A stretch of 5,642 nucleotides of DNA from Actinomycetota bacterium. GTDB lineage: Bacteria > Actinomycetota > Thermoleophilia > Miltoncostaeales > Miltoncostaeaceae. The DNA lies in assembly GCA_947475125.1 (NCBI GenBank), contig CANJMX010000099.1, positions 1 through 5,642 on the forward strand. The letters run 5' to 3'. The notes beneath the pieces were generated by a model that was given only the letters and a program-made list of their open reading frames with translations, was not told where the DNA came from and did no database searches. The position numbers and the translations under genes were made by a program. Shown here piece by piece: positions 1-5,434 of the stretch. The number at the start of each line of letters is the position of its first letter. Position 1 is the stretch's first letter.

Positions 1-960
1 CTGGTGCTGGGGTTCCATCGTCGCGGGCGCTGGGACGAGGTTGTGGACATCAACCCGTGCATGCTCGCCACCGCGGCGGGAAACGTCGCACGCGAGGCTG
101 TGCGCGCATGGGCCGTGGATTGCAGAATCCCGCCGTACAGCCAGCGCACCAATGAGGGTGTGCTGCGCCATGTGGTCGTACGTGAGGGCGTGTTCACGGG
201 CCAGCTGCTGGTGACCATCGTGACCGCCTCCGGTGCCGACGATCTGGTTGACCTGCTGGCCAACCGGCTTCCCGATGATGTGCCGGGCCTTGTGGGAATC
301 GTCCACGCGATCAACGACGGTGTGTCGGAGACCACCCAGGGCCTTCCGTCACGCACCGTGTGGGGCCGGGACTGGATCGAGGAGCAGGTGGAGGTGGAGC
401 CGGGGCACCCGGTCACGCTGCGCCTCTCCGCTGCATCGTTCTTCCAGACCAACTCAGGCATGACCGGCCACCTGTACCGCCGGGCTGCGGAGGCCGCGGG
501 ACTCACCGGCGGCGAGGTGCTCTACGACCTCTTCAGCGGTGTGGGCAGCATCGGGGTGGCGCTTGGCCGCCTGTGCAAGCAGGTGGTGGCCATCGAGATG
601 GTGCCCGAGGCCGTTGAGGATTCGCGCGGCAACGCGGAGCGCAACGGAATCACCAATCACACCGCCATGGCGGGTGATGTGCGGGTGGTGCTGCGCGAGC
701 ACCGTGGCCAGCTGCCCGAGCCCGATGTCGCGATCATCGACCCTCCGCGCGGGGGCCTATCGGGCGGCGCATGCAGGCGAATCATTGAACTCGCGCCGAA
801 GACCCTGGTGTATGTGTCATGCCAGCCCGCCACCTTTGCGGACAACGCCAAGCGGTTCGTCGACGGTGGCTACCAGTTGGAGTGGGTGCGCCCGGTGGAC
901 ATGTTCCCCCAGACGCCGCACATCGAGGCGGTTGCCCGCTTCACCCGCGCCGACTCATAG
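1..960 (+). CDS. TrmA/RumA-family RNA (uracil-5-)-methyltransferase, 5' partial
   Basis: SAM-dependent methyltransferase expected to methylate C5 of a uridine in rRNA or tRNA; the rRNA-type (RlmD/RumA-like) reading is likely but the target cannot be told from this fragment. The frame is open from base 1, so the N-terminus, including any TRAM domain and the first Fe-S cysteines, lies outside the window. Numbering from base 1, the C-terminal Rossmann domain shows the SAM motif DLFSGVGSIG (about 178-187), an acidic ribose-binding segment IEM (about 198-200), DPPRGG (about 248-253), the catalytic cysteine in YVSCQPAT (C274) and the family signature DMFPQTPHIEAVA near the end. FQTN (148-151) matches the uracil-recognition segment. 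Cys20 in DINPCML aligns, from memory of RumA, with the last 4Fe-4S ligand. The gene ends in TAG and is convergent with the next gene, 27 bases away. Nothing suggests damage. Confidence 0.93.
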   Translation: MVLGFHRRGRWDEVVDINPCMLATAAGNVAREAVRAWAVDCRIPPYSQRTNEGVLRHVVVREGVFTGQLLVTIVTASGADDLVDLLANRLPDDVPGLVGIVHAINDGVSETTQGLPSRTVWGRDWIEEQVEVEPGHPVTLRLSAASFFQTNSGMTGHLYRRAAEAAGLTGGEVLYDLFSGVGSIGVALGRLCKQVVAIEMVPEAVEDSRGNAERNGITNHTAMAGDVRVVLREHRGQLPEPDVAIIDPPRGGLSGGACRRIIELAPKTLVYVSCQPATFADNAKRFVDGGYQLEWVRPVDMFPQTPHIEAVARFTRADS

Positions 961-987
961 GTCGGCCCTGCCCTCACCCCGCCGGGA

Positions 988-1644
988 TCAGTACGGGGGT
1001 TCGGCTGCGTACCAGTCGCCCAGGGCACGGAAGTCGGCCCAGAACTGGCGCTTGGCGTCCTGCTCGTCCATCGAATCGTCAATGTCGGGCACAACCAGGG
1101 CCTCAACGGCTGGGGTCCACCGCGCCACCGAGCCCATTTCCGCGGGGAGCGGCTCAGACATGGGCACCTTCAGCGAATCGATGGCACGCCGGGTGCGGTC
1201 GCCCATCACCACGATCAGCCGGGGCCGCACGATGCGGATCTCCTCGGCCAGCCACTCGAGGTCCTCGTCCACCGGTTCCGTTCCTGCGGAGTGCGGGCAC
1301 TTGAGCACCAGGGTGCCGTAAAGCACCGACGGGTCAACGCCGAGCCGTTCCACACTGCGGCGAATGGCGTCGCCGGAGCGGCCGAAGAACGACACGCCCT
1401 CCTGGCGCTCGGCCAGCGCTGACTGCCACTTGATGAGCATCACGTCGGCGGTCGGTGAGCCGGATGCCTTCACGGGGAAGGTTCCGGCATTTGCGCATCC
1501 CGGGCATGCATCCATGCGCTCTTCGAGCAGGTGCACCTCGCGAATGGCACGGTCGAGGTACGCATCCTCGATGCGCGGGACTGCTCGGGTGCCGCTGGTC
1601 CCGGGGTCATCGGGCTGCGGCGTGGCGGTGGGCTCGGCGGTCAT
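988..1644 (-). CDS. Uracil-DNA glycosylase superfamily protein with degenerate active site
   Basis: This 218-residue protein has the layout of the Fe-S family 4/5 uracil-DNA glycosylases. A cysteine pair CPGC (C47, C50) is followed by ADVMLI, FFGRSG (86-91; canonical PFVGRAG), TLVLKCP (C116; canonical NVVKCRPP) and the strand RPRLIVVMGDRTRRAI (140-155). Key residues are absent: the GEAPG catalytic motif is replaced by IKWQS (71-75), the fourth cluster cysteine expected near residues 128-132 is missing, and the C-terminal HP motif is replaced by PDIDD around 186-190. It may bind DNA or nucleotides without removing uracil, or it may have another activity. The first 25 residues are Pro/Thr/Asp-rich and probably disordered. 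I chose the ATG at 1644 because the protein then begins MTAEPTATP; an in-frame ATG at 1698 would add 18 unconvincing residues. Neither start has a clear Shine-Dalgarno. It is the last gene of the minus-strand block, 69 bases after the fusion gene. Confidence 0.8.
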   Translation of the reverse strand: MTAEPTATPQPDDPGTSGTRAVPRIEDAYLDRAIREVHLLEERMDACPGCANAGTFPVKASGSPTADVMLIKWQSALAERQEGVSFFGRSGDAIRRSVERLGVDPSVLYGTLVLKCPHSAGTEPVDEDLEWLAEEIRIVRPRLIVVMGDRTRRAIDSLKVPMSEPLPAEMGSVARWTPAVEALVVPDIDDSMDEQDAKRQFWADFRALGDWYAAEPPY

Positions 1645-1713
1645 CAGCGAGAGGTCATTTCCCCGGCATGGCCATTGAGTCCTGCCGGCAGCTCGCATCC
1701 CGCGTTGCAGGGT

Positions 1714-3516
1714 TCAGTTCTGCTGCGAGATCCTGCGCGAGGAACGCGGGGTCCGAGCGCGAAGGCCGCGTCGCCTGCGGACCGGGCGGGCATCGCCCAG
1801 AGCCTCCAGAAAGTCGTCCGGTCCCACGAATGGTCGCATCATCACGCCTGCGGTGCCGATCTCGTCGGGCCGGGTTGCTCCACTGCCTGCGCTGACCACA
1901 AGTCCCGTGCGCCGCAGCAGCAATGCCGACTCGGTGGCCTGCGCTGCAGGGCGTGCCGGCGTGAGCCCCTCGTGGCAGTCGATGAGGTCCCGGCATGCCC
2001 GCAGGGCCTCCGCCGGTGGGGCCACGCCGCCATCGGGGTGCGGTGCCATGGTGAGGCCACCCTGATCGCGCACCCGCGCGAGGGCGTCGGCAAGGGCCAG
2101 CCCGTCGGGCACCGGTGAGGTCAGGAAGAGGCCAACGATCACGCCGTCACGGGTGGTGATCTCCTGCCCCACGATCACCTGAAGTCGATCGGGCGCCGCG
2201 CGCAGCACCGCAAGAGCGGGCTCGATGCCCCCGGGCGCAGCGATGGCAACGATGCGCACTCCCCGATCCAGCGCCATCGCCACCAGGTCGGCCGGCGCCA
2301 ATCCCGGGCCTGTCCGTATGCGGAGGTCGGCAAACACCGGCGCGCTCGGAGCATCGTGTTCGTGACGGTTGCCCGCGTCGCGGTAGAGGAGGTCCAGATC
2401 GGCGGCCACGTCATCCCAGGTGCGTGTACCCACCCGTGCCCGGGCGGCTGCGCCCAGCGCCACCACGCGCTCGGGTGCAGCCGTAAGGGACCGCACCGCA
2501 TCTGCCCATGCATCGCCCGAGAATGGCTGCACAACGAGCCCAGCATCGGTGCCGATGAGGTCGTCTGCCTCTGGGCATCGCGATGCCACAACTGCCAGAC
2601 CCGCTGCCATCGCCTCGCGGAGGGCCGGGCCAGTGGCATCCTCGGCCGTGGGCAGCAGGGCGATACGACCGCGGCGGAGCGCCTCGGCGCGCGAGACGGG
2701 TCCGGTGTCAGGAATGACATCCACGATCTCGCGCAGCACCTTCGGTACGGCATTTCGTGTGCGCCATGGGGCATCGGGCGGACCAAGCACCGTAATGCGC
2801 CCGATGGCATGAGGGTCGATCCCGATGAGCGCCCGGAGGGCGAAGCGCAGCCCTGTTCGCTCGCGCTCCCGGGCCACGATGACGATGCCGGGAGTATCGG
2901 AGGGCGGTCCGAACAGGCCCTCTGCCACGCCGGGCGGCACCACTGCGTATTCACCCGGCAGTACGCCCTGAAGCACGTGCCGCGCGGCATCTGATTCGGC
3001 CACCCGTATGTCGGCCTGATCCAACGCGCGGTCCACCAGAGGGCGCACAAATGCGACGCCCGCGAGTGGGGCAGTGCGGTGGAACGTGACCGCACGCACC
3101 CCGGTGGCGTGCCGAAGCGCGTTGAGGGCTGGGCTCGGGGCCAGGGGCTCGTGCAGGTGGGCCACATCGAACCGGCCCATGCTGAGCGCCACCTCCAGGC
3201 CCGACGCCGCGTCGATGGGGCCACCGAGCCGTCGCCCGGGGCCGGCGCTGCGAAGCGCCCGGGAGGTGGCCACGAACAGCGGCTCGGCGCCGGGGGCTGG
3301 CGAGATCGCATCGCCATCGCCCACCTCGAGGGCATCAATGCGCCGGCGCCCCGCATCCACGGCTGCGCGCCCGGTGCCGGGGGCGAGGATGGTCACCGCG
3401 TGACCGCGTCTGGCGAGTGCATCGGCCTCGGCCTGCACGGCCCGCCCGACATCGTCGCCGGGCGGAAACGCGTGGGGCGAGATCAGGGCGATGCGAAGAA
3501 CTGGTTCATCCATCAC
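1714..3516 (-). CDS. GT4 glycosyltransferase (PimA-like) fused to a degenerate PHP domain
   Basis: A two-module protein of 600 residues, with start codons GTG (3516) or ATG (3513); TTAGG lies 6-9 bases upstream. Residues 1-385 form a GT-B glycosyltransferase of family GT4. RIALISPHAF opens the N-terminal domain, FDVAHLHEPLAPS (116-128) and TFHR (H146) resemble mycobacterial PimA, the phosphatidylinositol mannosyltransferase, and EAMAAGLAVVAS (301-312) is typical of GT4. The usual GG phosphate loop reads DD (21-22), the donor-binding RKG reads RTG (220-222), and the E-x7-E pair appears as D293/E301. Residues 393-576 form a PHP plus PHP-associated module: DLRIRT (397-402) stands for DxHxHT, AIAAPGG for AITDHD, then GQE (E452), DQGGLTMAPHP (484-494) and SGAT (545-548) for SDAH. 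Few metal ligands survive. The last 24 residues are Arg-rich. It follows ino1 after a strong hairpin, which suggests a lipid-glycosylation role, perhaps mannosylation of phosphatidylinositol (inference). Donor and acceptor are unproven. Confidence 0.85.
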   Translation of the reverse strand: MMDEPVLRIALISPHAFPPGDDVGRAVQAEADALARRGHAVTILAPGTGRAAVDAGRRRIDALEVGDGDAISPAPGAEPLFVATSRALRSAGPGRRLGGPIDAASGLEVALSMGRFDVAHLHEPLAPSPALNALRHATGVRAVTFHRTAPLAGVAFVRPLVDRALDQADIRVAESDAARHVLQGVLPGEYAVVPPGVAEGLFGPPSDTPGIVIVARERERTGLRFALRALIGIDPHAIGRITVLGPPDAPWRTRNAVPKVLREIVDVIPDTGPVSRAEALRRGRIALLPTAEDATGPALREAMAAGLAVVASRCPEADDLIGTDAGLVVQPFSGDAWADAVRSLTAAPERVVALGAAARARVGTRTWDDVAADLDLLYRDAGNRHEHDAPSAPVFADLRIRTGPGLAPADLVAMALDRGVRIVAIAAPGGIEPALAVLRAAPDRLQVIVGQEITTRDGVIVGLFLTSPVPDGLALADALARVRDQGGLTMAPHPDGGVAPPAEALRACRDLIDCHEGLTPARPAAQATESALLLRRTGLVVSAGSGATRPDEIGTAGVMMRPFVGPDDFLEALGDARPVRRRRGLRARTPRSSRRISQQN

Positions 3517-3530
3517 CGCGAGCCTAATGA

Positions 3531-3567
3531 CGACGGGGGGAGCGCGCCATGCGTGCTCCCCCCGTCG
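3531..3567 (-). terminator. Strong hairpin between ino1 and the glycosyltransferase gene
   Basis: A perfect 13-base inverted repeat, CGACGGGGGGAGC at 3531-3543 and GCTCCCCCCGTCG at 3555-3567, encloses an 11-base loop. It begins 23 bases after the ino1 stop codon and ends 14 bases before the GTG start of the fusion gene. There is no T-run after it on the minus strand (the sequence continues TCATTAGG), so it is not a classical intrinsic terminator; high-GC actinobacteria often use such U-less hairpins. It could terminate, attenuate, or protect the upstream pgsA-ino1 message from decay. Its closeness to the downstream start could also affect translation. Confidence 0.65.
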
Positions 3568-3590
3568 GGTCCTTCATGTCGTCCCCGGAG

Positions 3591-4685
3591 CTACTTGGGG
3601 AGTGCGGAGTTGTCCGTACCGTCAATGAAGGCTTCGGTCATCTGGCGGGCCACGTCATCGGGATGCTGGATGGGCGGGCTCTTCATCAAGTACGCCGCCG
3701 GACCCTCGAGGGTGCCGGATATGCCGCGGTCCATGGCCACCTTGCAGCAGCGCACGGCGTCAATGACGACGCCGGCCGAGTTCGGGGAGTCCCACACTTC
3801 AAGCTTGAGCTCGATGTTGAGGGGGACGTTGCCAAAGGCCTCGCCCTCCATGCGGATGTGGGCCCACTTGCGATCGGTAAGCCATGGCACGTAGTCCGAC
3901 GGACCGATGTGGATGTCCTTCGGATCCATCTCGTAGTCGAGCATCGACGTCACGGCGTTGGTCTTGCTGATCTTCTTCGACTCAAGGCGCTCACGCTCGA
4001 GCATGTTGAGGAAGTCGGTGTTGCCACCGAAGTTGAGCTGGGTGGTGTGCTTGAGGCGCACGCCGCGCTCGCGCATAAGGCGGGTGAGCTGGCGGTGCAC
4101 GATGGTCGCACCGACCTGGCTCTTGATGTCGTCACCCACGATGGGCACGCCGGCCTCGCGGAAGCGCTCCTGCCAGTAGTGCTCGCGGCCGATGAAAACG
4201 GGCACGCAGTTCACGAAGCCGCAACCGGCGGCGAGGATGTGCTCCACGTACCACTTGGTGGCCTGCTCGGAGCCCACCGGGAGGTATGACACCACCACGT
4301 CAGTCTTGGTCTCCTTGAGGAGGCCCGTGATGTCGGCGGTCTCGCCCGGGGCCTTCTCAATGATCTCGGAGAGGTACTTCCCCAGCCCGTCATGGGTCAT
4401 GCCGCGAGCGACGGTGATGCCGGTCTTCGGGACGTCGGCGAGCTTGATCGTGTTGTTCGGCTCGCTGAAGATGGCCTCGGAGAGGTCGGTCCCCACCTTG
4501 CGGGCGTCGATGTCGATCGCCGCCGTGAAGTTGATGTCGCGGACGTGGTACCCGCCCAGAACCGTGTGCATCAGGCCCGGGATGAAGTCGGTCTCGTTGG
4601 CGTCCTTATAGAACTGAATGCCCTGAACGAACGACGAGGCACAGTTGCCCACACCAATAATGGCGACGTTGACAGTCTTGCTCAC
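3591..4685 (-). CDS. ino1: Myo-inositol-1-phosphate synthase, actinobacterial type
   Basis: NAD-dependent cytoplasmic enzyme that isomerises D-glucose-6-phosphate to L-myo-inositol-1-phosphate (inositol-3-phosphate), the head-group precursor for phosphatidylinositol. The 364 residues match the length of the Mycobacterium tuberculosis protein (about 367). The N-terminal Rossmann motif is GVGNCASS (11-18); other family signatures are NNTIK (77-81), SYLPVGSE (133-140), GDDIKSQVGAT (184-194), LNFGGNTDFLNM (217-228), ESKKISKT (235-242), DSPNSAGVVIDA (299-310) and YLMKSPP (332-338). All expected catalytic-domain motifs are present, so it should be active. The start is GTG at 4685, with GGGGAG about ten bases upstream. 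It lies 21 bases downstream of the pgsA stop and is almost certainly cotranscribed, so substrate-making and substrate-using enzymes are encoded together. Downstream is the strong hairpin at 3567-3531. The short C-terminal tail after FIDG is not a conserved part of the family. Confidence 0.97.
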   Translation of the reverse strand: MSKTVNVAIIGVGNCASSFVQGIQFYKDANETDFIPGLMHTVLGGYHVRDINFTAAIDIDARKVGTDLSEAIFSEPNNTIKLADVPKTGITVARGMTHDGLGKYLSEIIEKAPGETADITGLLKETKTDVVVSYLPVGSEQATKWYVEHILAAGCGFVNCVPVFIGREHYWQERFREAGVPIVGDDIKSQVGATIVHRQLTRLMRERGVRLKHTTQLNFGGNTDFLNMLERERLESKKISKTNAVTSMLDYEMDPKDIHIGPSDYVPWLTDRKWAHIRMEGEAFGNVPLNIELKLEVWDSPNSAGVVIDAVRCCKVAMDRGISGTLEGPAAYLMKSPPIQHPDDVARQMTEAFIDGTDNSALPK

Positions 4686-4690
4686 GTGTT

Positions 4691-4701
4691 GGGGTCTCCC
4701 C
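4691..4701 (-). promoter_or_regulatory. Ribosome-binding site of ino1 inside a small GC hairpin
   Basis: On the minus strand, GGGGAGACCCC lies 5 bases upstream of the ino1 GTG start. The GGGGAG is the only Shine-Dalgarno candidate, and its four G bases can pair with the CCCC three bases later. This could limit initiation unless ribosomes translating pgsA, which stops at 4707, open it. The structure is short (four G-C pairs, three-base loop) and may be incidental. Confidence 0.35.
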
Positions 4702-4706
4702 TTCGG

Positions 4707-5366
4707 TTACCTGTCGTCGGGCGTGCCATCGGCATCCCGAAGTGTGGAGTGTACGTAGGAAAGGCGCTGGGCGACAGTCACCAATGTGCCGACGGCGAGG
4801 ATTGTCACCACGATCTCGAGTACGGGCCCTACACCGCCGAAGAAGATCCCGGCGCCGACCAGCACCAGGCGCTCAGTACGGCTCATCAGGCCGCCCTTGT
4901 TGGAGTCGACCCCCAGCCCCTCGGCACGGGCACGCGTGTACGACACCAGAAACGATCCGGCCAGTGCCGCGAAGGTCATACCCACGGCCCAGGTCGATCC
5001 CTCGCGCGCCAGCGCAACACCGATTCCGCCAAGCACAAAGCCTTCACCCAGGCGGTCGAGCGACGAGTCGAGGAACGCCCCGAAGCGCGTGGCCTTTCCG
5101 GTCATGCGCGCCACCGACCCGTCAAACATGTCGCTGACGGAACCGATGACAAACACGATGCCGGCCACGATCCACTGCTGGAAGCCCACGAGCACAGCCG
5201 TGGCAACGGCGCCTGCGAAGCCAAAGATGGTGATCGCGTTCGGGGTCACACCCGCCCGCACGAGCCCCCGCACGAGCGGGTCGGCGGCTGCTCGGGCTGC
5301 ATCTGAGTAGCGCTGGCGCGCGCGCGGATTACCGGCGCCGCGGGCATCATCGGGCCGCGTGGGAAT
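4707..5366 (-). CDS. pgsA: CDP-alcohol phosphotransferase, probable phosphatidylinositol-phosphate synthase, ATT start
   Basis: Integral membrane enzyme expected to join CDP-diacylglycerol and inositol-1-phosphate into phosphatidylinositol phosphate. The CDP-alcohol phosphotransferase signature is complete: D79-x2-D82-G83-x2-A86-R87, then G96-x3-D100-x3-D104. SYTRARAEGLG and SRTERL downstream match mycobacterial PgsA1 (SYIKARAEASG, ERPERL) and favour inositol phosphate over glycerol phosphate as acceptor. About six hydrophobic segments are visible. The first conventional in-frame start is GTG at 5273, which would leave only 188 residues and remove the amphipathic N-terminal helix. The frame stays open upstream to a TAG at 5381-5379, and the only plausible earlier start is ATT at 5366, preceded by AGGAG nine bases away. 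This gives 219 residues, close to the 217 of M. tuberculosis PgsA1, and an upstream segment (RYSDAARAAADPLVRGL) that aligns with its N-terminus. The gene heads the minus-strand operon and is followed 21 bases later by ino1. The product is confident; the start is less so. Confidence 0.88.
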   Translation of the reverse strand: MPTRPDDARGAGNPRARQRYSDAARAAADPLVRGLVRAGVTPNAITIFGFAGAVATAVLVGFQQWIVAGIVFVIGSVSDMFDGSVARMTGKATRFGAFLDSSLDRLGEGFVLGGIGVALAREGSTWAVGMTFAALAGSFLVSYTRARAEGLGVDSNKGGLMSRTERLVLVGAGIFFGGVGPVLEIVVTILAVGTLVTVAQRLSYVHSTLRDADGTPDDR

Positions 5367-5375
5367 GGTGCGTGT

Positions 5376-5380
5376 CTCCT
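5376..5380 (-). promoter_or_regulatory. Shine-Dalgarno AGGAG of pgsA
   Basis: AGGAG on the minus strand (within GGTAGGAG) ends nine bases before the ATT at 5366. It is the clearest ribosome-binding site in the window and is over 100 bases from the GTG at 5273. It is the main reason for placing the pgsA start at a non-standard codon. Confidence 0.6.
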
Positions 5381-5420
5381 ACCGCTGTAAATGAGGCCGC
5401 ACCCTCGCGCGGCAGGTGCC

Positions 5421-5427
5421 TAGGATA
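5421..5427. promoter_or_regulatory. Candidate overlapping -10 elements of divergent promoters
   Basis: TAGGAT (5421-5426, plus strand) fits the actinobacterial TAnnnT -10 pattern. It lies eight bases before the ATG at 5435, the spacing expected for a leaderless transcript. The complementary strand of the same bases reads TATCCT, a possible -10 for the pgsA operon with a leader of roughly 45-50 bases. No convincing -35 is seen for either direction. AGGA within the same element could instead be a ribosome-binding site for the plus-strand gene. Confidence 0.35.
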
Positions 5428-5434
5428 GCGGCCG

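Noticed and set aside
961..987. Possible bidirectional terminator between the convergent genes
   Set aside because: The 27-base gap offers only a four-base pairing (CGGC/GCCG) and no T-run, so it does not support a terminator call.
539..1321. Plus-strand 260-codon frame overlapping the methyltransferase end and the UDG-like gene
   Set aside because: It is in another frame of the methyltransferase and antisense to the UDG-like gene. The composition (Ser/Arg/Pro) is that of a high-GC shadow frame.
2175..3356. Minus-strand 393-codon frame within the fusion gene
   Set aside because: It is an out-of-frame shadow with Trp/Arg/Ser-rich translation, whereas the 600-residue frame carries the GT4 and PHP motifs.
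3079..3894. Plus-strand open frame of 271 codons spanning the ino1-glycosyltransferase gap
   Set aside because: It runs across two clear minus-strand genes and the hairpin, has no domain-like sequence, and mirrors their codon pattern.
5255..5276. Direct repeat CCCGCACGAG at 5255-5264 and 5267-5276
   Set aside because: It encodes the LVRGLVRAG segment of the PgsA homologue. Two copies in coding sequence are explained by the repeated LVR residues.
4392..5306. Long plus-strand open frame (304 codons) opposite ino1 and pgsA
   Set aside because: Its translation is rich in His, Arg and Gly with no recognisable motif, and the opposite strand encodes two proteins with complete family signatures. 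Long antisense frames are expected at this GC content.
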